From Pseudomonadota bacterium (GTDB lineage Bacteria; Pseudomonadota; Alphaproteobacteria; Rhodospirillales; Casp-alpha2), in assembly GCA_027624235.1 (NCBI GenBank), contig JAQBYB010000007.1, positions 1-64,000 on the forward strand: a stretch of DNA of 64,000 nt, given 5' to 3'. Shown piece by piece: positions 16,453 to 26,474 of the stretch. Below the pieces are notes generated by a model, which did no database searches, was not told the DNA's origin, and saw nothing but the letters and a program-made list of their open reading frames with translations. A program made the translations under genes and the position numbers. Position 1 is the first letter of the stretch; each line of letters opens with the position of its first letter.

Positions 16453-16534
16453 GGAGGCAGGCGTCCTTCCGTTTCAATAATCCCTACATCGTCTTTTCAA
16501 AGATATCTGTCAACAGGAGGGCCGATGGCTATAA

Positions 16535-16549
16535 TGTTATAGTATAACA
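16535..16549 (+). promoter_or_regulatory. Probable Zur operator
   Basis: A perfect 15-base palindrome, TGTTATA-G-TATAACA, lies 26 bases before the zur start codon. It matches the pattern of proteobacterial Zur boxes (ATGTTATANTATAACAT-like). It would allow zinc-loaded Zur to repress its own operon. Confidence 0.82.
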
Positions 16550-16574
16550 CTTAAAAGATTCCTGGTGGACGAAG

Positions 16575-17069
16575 ATGCGGCAAGCGGCCCCAACGACGAC
16601 TTTCATGGATACCGGCCATGACCACGCCCATTGCCTGGATGAGGCGCTGGATCGGGCGGCGGCGTTGTGCGCGGACCGTGGCGTCAGGCTAACGGCGCTC
16701 AGGCGGCGGGTATTGGAATTGGTATGGGGCGGGCACAAGCCGCTTGGCGCCTATGATATTTTGGAAACCCTCAAGGCTGAACGGCGCGGCGCGGCGCCGC
16801 CAACCGTCTACCGGGCGCTGGACTTTCTGCGCACGCACGGGCTTGTGCATCGCATCGAAAGCCAGAATTCCTTCGTCGGCTGCCCCGACCCGAATAAACC
16901 CCACGGCGGCCAGTTTTTGATCTGCCGGACCTGCGGCTTGGCGGCGGAACTGAACGATTCAGGCGTCGATCAGGCCATCCGCAAAAGCGCCGCCAAGGCC
17001 GGGTTTTCGGTTGGGCGGCCGATTATCGAAATTCAAGGGCTTTGCCCGCATTGCCGAAAGAAGGGGTGA
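16575..17069 (+). CDS. zur: Zinc uptake regulator Zur (Fur family)
   Basis: A 164-residue Fur-family repressor. An N-terminal winged-helix part (LTALRRRVLELVW, LGAYDILETL, PPTVYRALDFL) is followed by a dimerisation domain with two CxxC pairs (ICRTCG and LCPHC), the structural zinc site. The Zur-box palindrome directly upstream and the zinc transporter genes directly downstream identify it as Zur and not Fur. The stop codon abuts the znuC ATG. Confidence 0.9.
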   Translation: MRQAAPTTTFMDTGHDHAHCLDEALDRAAALCADRGVRLTALRRRVLELVWGGHKPLGAYDILETLKAERRGAAPPTVYRALDFLRTHGLVHRIESQNSFVGCPDPNKPHGGQFLICRTCGLAAELNDSGVDQAIRKSAAKAGFSVGRPIIEIQGLCPHCRKKG

Positions 17070-17873
17070 ATGATGGCTCCTTCTGATCCTTTCGCGGCGG
17101 CCGATATACTGCTCGAAGCCAGCGATTTAACCGTTGTTCGTGGCGGTAAGGAAATCCTTGCCGGGGCCGGGCTCAAGGTGCGGGGTGGTGAAATTGTCAC
17201 CCTGATCGGCCCCAACGGCGCCGGCAAGACGACGATCATTAAAGTCGTCCTGGGCTTGATGAAGGCTGACCAGGGCAAGGTCATGCGCCGTCCCGGTCTG
17301 GTCATCGGTTATATGCCCCAGCGCCTGCACATCGACCCGACCTTGCCGTTGACGGTCGGGCGGTTTCTGGCCCTTGGCGGCAGCCGCGGCAATGGAAAGG
17401 GGCGGGCCCGTGCCGCCGAAGTGCTGGGCGAGGTCGGCGCCGGGGCGGTCATGGACACGCCGTTGCAGGCGGTTTCCGGTGGTGAGTTTCAGCGTGTCGT
17501 GCTGGCCAGGGCCTTGCTCAGAGAGCCGGACCTGCTGGTCTTGGACGAGCCCTCGCAAGGCATTGACGTTAACGGGCAGGCCGAATTGTACCGGCTGATC
17601 GCCCGCATTCGTGACCGCCGTGGTTGCGGCGTTCTGATGGTGTCGCACGATCTTCATTTGGTGATGGCGGATACGGACGAGGTCGTTTGCCTTAACCACC
17701 ATGTCTGCTGCGCCGGGCGCCCGGAAATGGTGACCAACGATCCCAGTTATATCCAATTGTTCGGGCGTCAGGTCGCCGGCACGCTTGCCGTCTATCACCA
17801 TCATCACGACCATGACCACGATGCCGGCGGCAATGTGATTTCCCATGGCGAGGGGGAGGACCATCATGGATGA
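17070..17873 (+). CDS. znuC: Zinc ABC transporter ATP-binding protein
   Basis: A 267-residue ATPase for zinc import. Walker A GPNGAGKT at about residue 48, the signature VSGGEFQR, Walker [11 protein letters not shown] and the switch histidine in MVSHDLH are present. The C-terminal tail is His/Asp-rich ([10 protein letters not shown] and a final EDHHG), as in many ZnuC proteins. Two adjacent ATG codons (17070, 17073) follow the zur stop. The gene overlaps znuB by 8 bases. Confidence 0.92.
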   Translation: MMAPSDPFAAADILLEASDLTVVRGGKEILAGAGLKVRGGEIVTLIGPNGAGKTTIIKVVLGLMKADQGKVMRRPGLVIGYMPQRLHIDPTLPLTVGRFLALGGSRGNGKGRARAAEVLGEVGAGAVMDTPLQAVSGGEFQRVVLARALLREPDLLVLDEPSQGIDVNGQAELYRLIARIRDRRGCGVLMVSHDLHLVMADTDEVVCLNHHVCCAGRPEMVTNDPSYIQLFGRQVAGTLAVYHHHHDHDHDAGGNVISHGEGEDHHG

Positions 17874-18657
17874 ATTCCTGATCCGCGCCCTGATCGGCGG
17901 CTTCGGCGTGGCCGTGGTGGCGGGGCCGCTGGGTGCTTTCGTGGTATGGAGGCGGATGGCGTTTTTCGGCGGCACGCTGTCGCATTCCGCCTTGTTGGGG
18001 GTGGCGATGGGCATTTTGCTCGGCATCAACATCAACATTGGCATCTTTGCCGTTTGTGCCGTTGTCGCCGTGTTGCTGGTGATCCTGGCCCGACCGACGC
18101 AACTGGCCAACGATACCCTGCTCGGCATTCTTGCCCATGCCAGCCTGGCGTTCGGCCTGATCGGGCTATCGTTCATGGAGGCCAGGCGCATCGACCTGAT
18201 GTCTTATTTGTTCGGCGACGTGCTGGCGACGACGGAACAGGACATTGCCTTGATCCTGATCGGCGGCGGTTTGGTGATCGCCGCATTGGTATTTTTGTGG
18301 CGGCCGCTTCTGGCGGCGACCGTCGACGAAGAACTGGCGATGGTCGAAGGGGTGCCGGTCAAGGCCGTCAACCTCGCCTTCATGTTATTGCTGGCGGTGA
18401 TTGTGGCGCTGGCCATGAAGGTGGTCGGAATCCTGCTGGTGACGTCGCTGATTATTATCCCGGCGGCCACCGCCCGGCGGTTTTCGACAACCCCGGAACA
18501 AATGGCGGTATATGCGGCATTCGGCGGCTGCGCCGCCGTCGCCGGGGGGTTGTGGGGGTCGATGTCCTTCGACACGCCGTCGGGGCCGTCCATCGTCGCC
18601 GCCGCCTTTGCCTTGTTCGCGGTGTCGTTACTGGTCCCGGCCTTCAGGCAGCGGTAA
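17866..18657 (+). CDS. znuB: Zinc ABC transporter permease
   Basis: A 263-residue permease with about eight membrane segments. The motif [22 protein letters not shown] is characteristic of metal ABC-3 permeases, and a second conserved stretch lies near [22 protein letters not shown] chose the ATG at 17866, which overlaps the znuC end, over the upstream in-frame ATG at 17845. The 3' end overlaps the convergent metC gene by 14 bases. No binding protein gene (znuA) is present in the window. Confidence 0.92.
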   Translation: MDEFLIRALIGGFGVAVVAGPLGAFVVWRRMAFFGGTLSHSALLGVAMGILLGININIGIFAVCAVVAVLLVILARPTQLANDTLLGILAHASLAFGLIGLSFMEARRIDLMSYLFGDVLATTEQDIALILIGGGLVIAALVFLWRPLLAATVDEELAMVEGVPVKAVNLAFMLLLAVIVALAMKVVGILLVTSLIIIPAATARRFSTTPEQMAVYAAFGGCAAVAGGLWGSMSFDTPSGPSIVAAAFALFAVSLLVPAFRQR

Positions 18658-19807
18658 GGCGGGCAAAACCCTTTTCCAGGTCCTCCATCAAATCGTCCGG
18701 ATCTTCGAGGCCGATGTGAAGGCGTAGGCCCGGTCCGGCCGCCGACCATTCGGTGGTGGTGCGGATTTTCGCCAGTTCGATGGGAATAATCAGGCTTTCA
18801 TAACCGCCCCAACTGGCGCCCATGGCGAACAATTCCAGCCCATCCAGCATCAAAGCCATCGCATCCTTGGAAACCTCGTTCAGGATCACCCCGAACAACC
18901 CCGACGCACCGCTGAAATCGCGCTTCCAAAGGGCATGACCGGGGTCGTCTTTCAGCGCCGGGTAGAGGACACGGGAAACCTCCGGGCGGCCTTGAAGCCA
19001 GGTCGCCACCTTGATGGCGTTTTTCTGGTGTCGTTCGAGGCGGACCGACAGTGTCCTGAGCCCCCTAAGCCCTAAATAACAGTCGTCCGGGCCGGGGCAG
19101 TTGCCCATGGCGTTGGCGGTATATTTGACCCGCTGGAATTGTTCCTCGGTCGAAACCGTAATGACCCCGAGCATGACATCGGAATGGCCGCCGATATATT
19201 TTGTCGCCGCCTCGATGACGATATCGACGCCATGGTCCAACGGCCGGAACAAAAACGGCGTCGCCCAGGTATTGTCCATCAGAACCAACGCACCGGCGGC
19301 CTTGGCCTCGGCGGCGACGGCGGCGACGTCGATGATCTCAAAGGTTAACGAGCCGGGGGACTCGATATAGACAACCTTTGTTTCGGGTTTGAGGTGTTCG
19401 GTAATGGGCTTGAGCGGATCGAAATAGGTGACATCGACACCGGAGCGTTTGAGCAGGGTATCGCAGGTTCTTTGCCGGGTCGGCCCGTAGACGTTATCGG
19501 CGACCAGGGCATGATCGCCGGCCTGTAAAAATGCCATCATGCTGATCGAAATCGCGGCCAGGCCGGACGATACGGCAACGGTATCGTGGCCGCCGTAGAG
19601 CGCGTTAACGGCATCTTCAAGGGCGAAGGTGGTCGGCGTGCCGGTGCGGCCATACTGGACACCATCAAAGGGCCTTTTCGGCTTGGCCTCATACGCGGCC
19701 AAGGTCGGGAATGTTACCGTCGACGCGTGATAAACCGGCGGATTGACGATACCGAAGTTTTCATCCGGCTTGCGCCCACGGTGAACGAGAAGGGTGTCCT
19801 TTTTCAT
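18644..19807 (-). CDS. metC: Cystathionine beta-lyase (PLP enzyme)
   Basis: A 387-residue Cys/Met-metabolism PLP enzyme. The lysine that should bind PLP is in EAATKYIGGHSDVMLG near residue 208. Other family blocks are QYGRTGTPTTFALE and VSSGLAAIS. The length and the phenylalanine/tyrosine-rich start fit the proteobacterial beta-lyase, which makes homocysteine from cystathionine in methionine synthesis. A gamma-lyase or sulfhydrylase function cannot be excluded from sequence. Confidence 0.85.
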   Translation of the reverse strand: MKKDTLLVHRGRKPDENFGIVNPPVYHASTVTFPTLAAYEAKPKRPFDGVQYGRTGTPTTFALEDAVNALYGGHDTVAVSSGLAAISISMMAFLQAGDHALVADNVYGPTRQRTCDTLLKRSGVDVTYFDPLKPITEHLKPETKVVYIESPGSLTFEIIDVAAVAAEAKAAGALVLMDNTWATPFLFRPLDHGVDIVIEAATKYIGGHSDVMLGVITVSTEEQFQRVKYTANAMGNCPGPDDCYLGLRGLRTLSVRLERHQKNAIKVATWLQGRPEVSRVLYPALKDDPGHALWKRDFSGASGLFGVILNEVSKDAMALMLDGLELFAMGASWGGYESLIIPIELAKIRTTTEWSAAGPGLRLHIGLEDPDDLMEDLEKGFARLTAA

Positions 19808-19929
19808 CGGCCTTCGATCCAGCTTATTAGAATTTAAAGATAAAGTCCTGTTCCAGTGTCCAAAGATACTATGGCAAGGATGAGATGGCGATAACGATTA
19901 CCGCTGGATAACCTGAACCCTTTATAAAA

Positions 19930-19972
19930 TTTACGTTTTTCGCTTGAGCGTGTTTCGTAAACTCTGTTACCT
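19930..19972 (+). promoter_or_regulatory. Candidate promoter and inverted repeat upstream of aapJ
   Basis: An imperfect inverted repeat (TTTACG at 19930-19935 and CGTAAA at 19956-19961, with inner CGC/GCG) lies across a possible promoter, TTGAGC at 19944-19949 and TTACCT at 19967-19972 with a 17-base spacer. The position, 92 bases before the aapJ start, suits a regulator site. No specific regulator is implied by the sequence. Confidence 0.35.
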
Positions 19973-20063
19973 TCATTGCATGGCCTTGTATTTAACACCG
20001 TCTGTCTGTGGTCTGGGGTCTAAATAATTTTCAAAAATGACAATAATCAGGGAGTAGTTACTT

Positions 20064-21080
20064 ATGAAGAAGCTTACCATTGCCCTTGCCGCTTGCGCGG
20101 TGACGGCTTTCACTCTTAGCCCGCTGGCCGCCAACGCCGCCACCCTCGACAACGTCAAGAAACGCGGCATGCTCGTTTGCGGCGTCAGCACCGGCCTGCC
20201 GGGCTTTTCCAACCCCGACAGCAAGAACAACTGGTCCGGCATTGATGTCGATACCTGCCGCGCCGTCGCCGCCGCCGTGCTCGGCGACGCCCAAAAGGTC
20301 AAGTTCACACCGCTGACCGCCAAGGAACGTTTCACCGCCTTGCAATCCGGCGAAATCGACATGTTGTCGCGTAACACCACATGGACCCATACCCGCGACA
20401 CCTCGCTGGGCATCAACTTCGCCGGCGTCAACTACTACGACGGTCAGGGCTTCATGGTGATGAAGAAGCTGGGCGTGAAAAGCGCCAAGGAACTGAACGG
20501 CGCCTCGGTCTGCCTGCAGGCCGGCACCACCACCGAACTGAACCTGGCTGATTACTTCCGCGAACACGGCATGAAGTATTCTCCGATCACTGTCGATACC
20601 TCCGACCAAACGATCAAGGGTTTCGAAGCCGGTCGTTGCGACATTCTGACCTCGGACCAGTCGCAGCTATATTCTCTGCGGACCAAGCTGCCCGATCCCA
20701 ACGCCGCCATGGTTCTGCCGGAAATCATTTCCAAGGAGCCCCTCGGCCCGGTCGTCAGGCAGGGTGATGATCAGTGGTTCAACATCGTCAAATGGGTGCT
20801 GTATGCCCAGATCAATGCCGAAGAAATGGGCGTCACGTCCAAGAACGCCGAAGAAATGAAATCGTCGAAGAACCCAAGTATTGCCCGCCTTCTCGGCGGT
20901 GATGCCGGCGCCAAGATGGGCATCGGCGCCGATTGGGCCTTACAGGCGATCAAGCAGGTCGGCAACTACGGCGAAATGTTCGAACGCAATGTCGGCTTGA
21001 ATACGCCGATGAAGATTGCCCGCGGCGTCAACGCGCTGTGGAACAAGGGCGGCATTCAGTACGCTCCGCCGGTCCGTTAA
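20064..21080 (+). CDS. aapJ: General L-amino acid ABC transporter, substrate-binding protein
   Basis: A 338-residue periplasmic protein with a signal peptide ending near ANA-A (residue 24). It shows the AapJ-type family 3 solute-binding layout: LDNVKKRGMLVCGVSTGLPGFS, the WSGIDVDTCRAVAAAVLGD block, and SRNTTWTHTRDTSLG. Two further genes encode permeases and one an ATPase, completing an Aap system as in Rhizobium. GGGAG at 20050-20054 supports the start. Confidence 0.93.
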   Translation: MKKLTIALAACAVTAFTLSPLAANAATLDNVKKRGMLVCGVSTGLPGFSNPDSKNNWSGIDVDTCRAVAAAVLGDAQKVKFTPLTAKERFTALQSGEIDMLSRNTTWTHTRDTSLGINFAGVNYYDGQGFMVMKKLGVKSAKELNGASVCLQAGTTTELNLADYFREHGMKYSPITVDTSDQTIKGFEAGRCDILTSDQSQLYSLRTKLPDPNAAMVLPEIISKEPLGPVVRQGDDQWFNIVKWVLYAQINAEEMGVTSKNAEEMKSSKNPSIARLLGGDAGAKMGIGADWALQAIKQVGNYGEMFERNVGLNTPMKIARGVNALWNKGGIQYAPPVR

Positions 21081-21099
21081 TCGGTAATAATTTGTCCGA

Positions 21100-21129
21100 C
21101 CCGGCCACGCGCAACCTTGCGTGGCCGGG
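21100..21129 (+). terminator. Intra-operon hairpin between aapJ and aapQ
   Basis: A perfect 11-bp GC-rich stem (CCCGGCCACGC with GCGTGGCCGGG) with an 8-base loop lies 19 bases after aapJ. No T-run follows directly. It probably stabilises the aapJ message or lowers transcription of the downstream permease genes. Confidence 0.7.
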
Positions 21130-21179
21130 AAGGGCATTTTCCGTATTCTCGAGTTAACGTTTTCGGGGGGGGGCGTCGA

Positions 21180-22367
21180 ATGGCCGAAAAAGAAGGACCG
21201 CTGACGCCGTCGAAACCGGCGCCGTGGAACAATCCGGCGGTCCGCTCCATCGCCTTTCAGGCGCTCGCCATTCTTGCCGTCGGCTATTTCTTCTACGTCA
21301 TTTTCCAAAATACCCTGACCAATATGGAGAAGCGGGGCATTTCGACCGGTTTCGGCTTCCTGACAGAGCCGTCCGGCTTCGGCATCCTGATGAGCCTGGT
21401 CGATTACTCCGAGGCCAGTTCCTACGGCCGGACATTCGTCGTTGGCCTGTTGAACACCCTTCTGATTAGCGTCCTCGGTATTTTCTTCGCGACGCTGATT
21501 GGGTTCACCGTCGGCGTCGCGCGGTTGTCGTCCAACTGGCTGTTGGCAAAAATCGCCACTGTCTATATCGAGACCCTGCGCAACATCCCGTTGTTGCTGC
21601 AAATGTTTTTTTGGTATTTCGCCGTTCTTGCGGCCTTACCATCTCCGAATAAGAGCATAGAGTGGGGCGGCAACTTTTTCCTGAACAATCGCGGTCTCTA
21701 TTTTCCAAGGCCGATTTTCGAGGATGGCAGCGGGTTCGTCGGCGCGGCTGTCGTGATCGCCATCGCCGCCATCGTCTTGATGGCCAAGTGGGCGCACCGG
21801 CGCCAGGAAACCACGGGTCAACAGTTCCATACGGTTTATGTCTCCATCGGCATCCTGATCGGGTTGCCGGTGCTGGCTTATTTCGCCGCCGGTATGCCCA
21901 TCAGCCTCGAATATGCGGCGTTGAAGGGATTCAACTTCCAGGGCGGCATGCGGATTATCCCGGAATTGATGGCGTTGTTGTGGGCGATTTCGTTCTATAC
22001 GGCGGCCTTTATCGCCGAAATCGTCCGCGCCGGCATCCTTGCGGTCAGTCATGGCCAGACCGAAGCGGCCAATGCCCTTGGCCTGCGCCCGGCGCCAACA
22101 TTGCGCCTGGTGGTTGTTCCGCAAGCGCTGCGCGTCATCATTCCGCCGTTGACCAGCCAGTTCCTGAATTTGGCCAAGAACTCGTCGCTGGCGACGGCCA
22201 TCGGCTATCCGGATCTTGTCGCCGTGTTCATGGGCACGACCCTGAACCAGACCGGCCAAGCGGTCGAGATCGTCGCCATGACCATGGCTGTCTACCTGGC
22301 TATCAGCCTAACCATTTCGGCGTTCATGAACTGGTACAACAAGCGCAAGGCGCTGGTGGAGAGATAA
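21180..22367 (+). CDS. aapQ: General L-amino acid ABC transporter permease
   Basis: A 395-residue inner-membrane permease. The signature EAANALGLRPAPTLRLVVVPQALRVIIPPLTSQF is the EAA loop that docks on the ATPase. AapQ proteins are longer than ordinary His/Glu-type permeases because of an inserted loop, which is visible here between about residues 150 and 250. The ATG at 21180 was chosen over 21117, as a G-rich ribosome site lies at about 21165-21174 and the cytoplasmic N-terminus then has normal length. Confidence 0.92.
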   Translation: MAEKEGPLTPSKPAPWNNPAVRSIAFQALAILAVGYFFYVIFQNTLTNMEKRGISTGFGFLTEPSGFGILMSLVDYSEASSYGRTFVVGLLNTLLISVLGIFFATLIGFTVGVARLSSNWLLAKIATVYIETLRNIPLLLQMFFWYFAVLAALPSPNKSIEWGGNFFLNNRGLYFPRPIFEDGSGFVGAAVVIAIAAIVLMAKWAHRRQETTGQQFHTVYVSIGILIGLPVLAYFAAGMPISLEYAALKGFNFQGGMRIIPELMALLWAISFYTAAFIAEIVRAGILAVSHGQTEAANALGLRPAPTLRLVVVPQALRVIIPPLTSQFLNLAKNSSLATAIGYPDLVAVFMGTTLNQTGQAVEIVAMTMAVYLAISLTISAFMNWYNKRKALVER

Positions 22368-22370
22368 ACC

Positions 22371-23471
22371 ATGAGGGGCGAATTTAAGGAAATCGTGGCT
22401 TTTGCGCCGCCGGCCAGCACCACCGGCGCCATCGGCTGGCTGCGCCAGAACCTGCTGTCGTCACCGTTCAATGTCCTGATGACCATCTTCAGCGCCTATT
22501 TGATTTTAAAACTGGTGCCGCCGGTTCTCGATTGGGCTGTGTTTAGCGCCGACTTTATCGGTAAAGACCAATCAGCATGTACATCGGGCGGGGCGTGTTG
22601 GGTGTTTATCGGGGCCCGCCTCGACCTGTTCATTTACGGCTTTTATCCCTTCGACCAATATTGGCGCGTTAATTGGATGTTCGCCCTGCTGGCGTTCACC
22701 TTCGTGCCGCAGTTCTTCGATGCCTTTCCGTACAAGAAACTGTTCGGCCTGATTGCACTGATCGTGGTTCCCGTCGTCGCCTATGTGCTGTTGCTGGGTG
22801 GCTCGTTCGGGTTGCAGCCGGTGGACACCAACAAATGGGGCGGCCTGATGCTGACCCTGGTGCTGGCCTATGTCGGCATCGTGGCGGCGTTGCCGATCGG
22901 CGTAATACTGGCGCTGGGCCGGCAGTCCAAAATGCCGGTGATCCGCACCATCTGTATCTGTTTTATTGAGCTGTGGCGCGGCGTGCCGTTGATTTCGGTG
23001 CTGTTCATGGCCTCGGTCATGCTGCCGCTGTTCCTGCCCGAAGGAATGAATTTCAATAAGTTGCTGCGCGCCCTGATCGGCATCGTCATGTTCCAGTCGG
23101 CCTATATGGCCGAGGTCGTCCGCGGTGGCCTGCAGGCGATTCCCAGGGGCCAGTCCGAGGCGGCCAGCGCGCTCGGCCTCAGCTATTGGAAAAGCATGGG
23201 GCTGGTCGTCCTGCCGCAAGCCCTGAAGCTGGTCATCCCCGGCATCGTCAATACCTTCATCGCCCTGTTCAAAGACACCACGCTGGTGCTGATCATCGGC
23301 CTGCTCGATATTCTGGCGTCGGTGCAATCGGCCATTGTCGACCCGGCCTGGCGTCAGGTTTCGACCGAAGGCTATGTGTTCGCGGCATTTAGTTTCTGGG
23401 TCTTCTGTTTTGGTATTTCCAGGTACAGCCAGGCCCTGGAACGCAAACTGCACACCGGCCACAAACGTTGA
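22371..23471 (+). CDS. aapM: General L-amino acid ABC transporter permease
   Basis: A 366-residue permease paired with AapQ. The EAA loop reads SEAASALGLSYWKSMGLVVLPQALKLVIPGIVNTF. A long segment between the first helix and the core, with a CTSGGACW sequence, is typical of AapM. It begins 3 bases after aapQ, and 30 bases separate it from aapP. Confidence 0.92.
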   Translation: MRGEFKEIVAFAPPASTTGAIGWLRQNLLSSPFNVLMTIFSAYLILKLVPPVLDWAVFSADFIGKDQSACTSGGACWVFIGARLDLFIYGFYPFDQYWRVNWMFALLAFTFVPQFFDAFPYKKLFGLIALIVVPVVAYVLLLGGSFGLQPVDTNKWGGLMLTLVLAYVGIVAALPIGVILALGRQSKMPVIRTICICFIELWRGVPLISVLFMASVMLPLFLPEGMNFNKLLRALIGIVMFQSAYMAEVVRGGLQAIPRGQSEAASALGLSYWKSMGLVVLPQALKLVIPGIVNTFIALFKDTTLVLIIGLLDILASVQSAIVDPAWRQVSTEGYVFAAFSFWVFCFGISRYSQALERKLHTGHKR

Positions 23472-23501
23472 TCATTTAGGTTCCCGTACAAGGAAAACAA
23501 C

Positions 23502-24272
<771 letters not shown>

Positions 24273-24286
24273 CAGATGAGGGTGAA

Positions 24287-24550
24287 ATGACTAAAAGCCT
24301 CAGAGACCGCGCCGAAGCCACCACCAAAGAGGTTCAGGATATTCTAGGGATATCGGCGGACACGCATCCGAAGGAAATTGCCGACGCCGTTGAACAGGCG
24401 ATCATCAAGGCGCTGCTTGAGGAACGGCAACGCTGCGCCGATGTCGCCTTTAAGTGCTGCGAGGAAGACCGCGACAAGGCGCATAAGGTTTCCGAGGAAA
24501 TCAACCGCATCAACACGGCCCTGGTGGCCAACCTGTCGGCGTTGCGCTAA
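24287..24550 (+). CDS. Small hypothetical protein downstream of aapP
   Basis: An 87-residue soluble, mostly helical protein I do not recognise. It contains ADAVEQAIIKALLEERQRCADVAFKCCEEDRDKAHKV, a charged helix with a CC pair. It follows aapP by 14 bases and likely shares its transcript; it ends 3 bases before the convergent sseA. Similar short genes occur in alphaproteobacteria, but I cannot state a function. Confidence 0.55.
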   Translation: MTKSLRDRAEATTKEVQDILGISADTHPKEIADAVEQAIIKALLEERQRCADVAFKCCEEDRDKAHKVSEEINRINTALVANLSALR

Positions 24551-24553
24551 CAC

Positions 24554-25411
24554 CTAAGTTTCGATCGGCGTGTCCCGGCGCATCCCCCATTCCGACCACG
24601 AGCCGTCGTAAACGGCGACATCCGTCTTGCCGATTAAATAAAACCCGAATGCCAACATGGATGCGGTGACGCCGGACCCGCAGGTGGCCGTGATCGGGTC
24701 CTCCAGATCAAGCCCGGCCTTGGCGATGGCGGCGGCGATTTCATCGGCATCGCGCATGACAAAATTATTGTCTTTGTCTTGAAATTGACCGAAGGGCAGG
24801 CTGAGGCTGCCTGGAATATGGCCGGCGCGCGATCCTTCGCGGGGTTCCGGCGCGGTGCCTTCATAGCGTTCCTTGGTCCGCGCATCGACCACCTGTTCGG
24901 CGCGGTTGTCGACGTTGGTCAGCATTTGTTCGATATCACGCACCAGGGCATTGTTTTTGCGGGCCGTGAACGTGGCCGGGGCAGGGGCGGGGGGCTCGTC
25001 CGTCGTCGGCCGCCCTTCGGCCAGCCACTTTGGCAGGCTGCCATTGAGCAATGCGGCATCGTCATGCCCGAACACCCTGAACGTCCACCAAACCCTGGCC
25101 GCCGCCATACCACCGCCATTGGGATCATAAACAATGACCTTGTCGCCATCGCCGATGCCCAGCGCCCCGACCTTGGCCGAGAATGTTTCTTCGTCTGGCA
25201 GCATATGGGGCAGGTCGGTGCCAGCAAGGCAAATGTCATCGATGTTGAACCACACCGCGCCGGGAATGTGCCTGGCGGCATATTCCGTCTTGGCGTCGAG
25301 TTTGACGCCGGGCAGGAAATAACTGGCATCGACAACGCGCACGCCCTTGGCGTTCAGGTTATCGGCCAGCCATTCGGTGCTGACCAGGGCTTCCGGGTGG
25401 GCGTACTCCAT
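24554..25411 (-). CDS. sseA: 3-mercaptopyruvate/thiosulfate sulfurtransferase
   Basis: A 285-residue protein with two rhodanese domains. The catalytic cysteine is in the C-terminal domain loop TCGSGVTA, a CGSGVTA loop typical of mercaptopyruvate sulfurtransferases; classical thiosulfate rhodaneses have CRxGxT. The N-terminal domain (STEWLADNL to about 150) is inactive, as usual. It likely forms an operon with cysK 5 bases upstream. Confidence 0.9.
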   Translation of the reverse strand: MEYAHPEALVSTEWLADNLNAKGVRVVDASYFLPGVKLDAKTEYAARHIPGAVWFNIDDICLAGTDLPHMLPDEETFSAKVGALGIGDGDKVIVYDPNGGGMAAARVWWTFRVFGHDDAALLNGSLPKWLAEGRPTTDEPPAPAPATFTARKNNALVRDIEQMLTNVDNRAEQVVDARTKERYEGTAPEPREGSRAGHIPGSLSLPFGQFQDKDNNFVMRDADEIAAAIAKAGLDLEDPITATCGSGVTASMLAFGFYLIGKTDVAVYDGSWSEWGMRRDTPIET

Positions 25412-25416
25412 AGCGT

Positions 25417-26418
25417 CTATTCCAGCCAGTCGGGGAAAGGCAGGCCTTTCTCTTTCAAAAATGTCGGGTTGAACAGCTTGCTTTGATAGCGGGTGCCGCC
25501 ATCGGCCAGGATGGTGACGATGGTGTGCCCCGGTCCCATTTTCTTGGCCATGCGGACGGCGCCGGCGATGTTGATGGCGCTGGAGCCGCCGAGGCAGAGG
25601 CCTTCAAACTTCAACAGGTCGAAGATATAGGGCAGGGCTTCCACATCGGGAATCTGAAAAGGTTCATCGACGATCATGTCTTTCAGGTTGCCGGTAATGC
25701 GCCCCTGGCCGATGCCTTCGGTGATGGAGCTGCCTTCGCCTTTTAATTCGCCGGTGGTGAAATAATTGAACAACGCGGCGCCCATGGGGTCGGCGAGGCC
25801 GATTTTAACGTGGGGTGCGTTTTCCTTCATGAACATGGAAATTCCGGCCAGGGTGCCGCCGGTGCCGACGGCGCAGATAAACCCGTCCAGCTTGCCGCCG
25901 GTCTGTTCCAAAATCTCAGGCCCGGTGCCTTCCTGGTGGGCGCGGCGGTTGGCGGTGTTGTCCCATTGATTGGCGTAGAGCACGCCGTTGATCTCGGTTT
26001 TCGCCATCTCAGCCGCCAGGCGTTCCGAAACATGGACATAGTTGTCGGGGTTCTTGTATGGCACGGCGGGGACTTCCCTAAGCTCGGCGCCGCACAGCCG
26101 GAGCATGTCCTTCTTTTCCTGGCTTTGGGTTTCCGGAATGACGATCAACGATCGATAGCCAAGGGCATTTCCGCACAACGCTAGGCCGATGCCGGTGTTG
26201 CCGGCGGTTCCCTCGACAATCAGGCCGCCGGGTTGTAACGCGCCACGGGCCTCGGCGTCCCGGATGATCGACAGCGCGGCGCGGTCCTTGACCGAACCAC
26301 CGGGATTAAGAAATTCCGCCTTGCCCAGAATTTCGCAGCCGGTTTTCTCCGACGCCCTGCGCAAGCGGATCAACGGGGTATTTCCGATGGCGTCAACGAA
26401 GCTTTTCAATATAGTCAT
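25417..26418 (-). CDS. cysK: Cysteine synthase A-type PLP enzyme
   Basis: A 333-residue fold-type II PLP enzyme that makes cysteine from O-acetylserine and sulfide. The PLP lysine lies in LNPGGSVKDRAAL near residue 44, the phosphate-binding loop in EGTAGNTGIGLAL, and the substrate-binding site near GTGGTLAGIS. Its length fits the alphaproteobacterial cysteine synthase group. The neighbouring sseA supports a role in sulfur metabolism; a cystathionine beta-synthase activity is less likely without a CBS domain. Confidence 0.88.
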   Translation of the reverse strand: MTILKSFVDAIGNTPLIRLRRASEKTGCEILGKAEFLNPGGSVKDRAALSIIRDAEARGALQPGGLIVEGTAGNTGIGLALCGNALGYRSLIVIPETQSQEKKDMLRLCGAELREVPAVPYKNPDNYVHVSERLAAEMAKTEINGVLYANQWDNTANRRAHQEGTGPEILEQTGGKLDGFICAVGTGGTLAGISMFMKENAPHVKIGLADPMGAALFNYFTTGELKGEGSSITEGIGQGRITGNLKDMIVDEPFQIPDVEALPYIFDLLKFEGLCLGGSSAINIAGAVRMAKKMGPGHTIVTILADGGTRYQSKLFNPTFLKEKGLPFPDWLE

Positions 26419-26474
26419 GGAACGGTATTTTCCTGCCGGGTTTTATTTGAAGATAAAGGCGGCGGTGATGGTGT

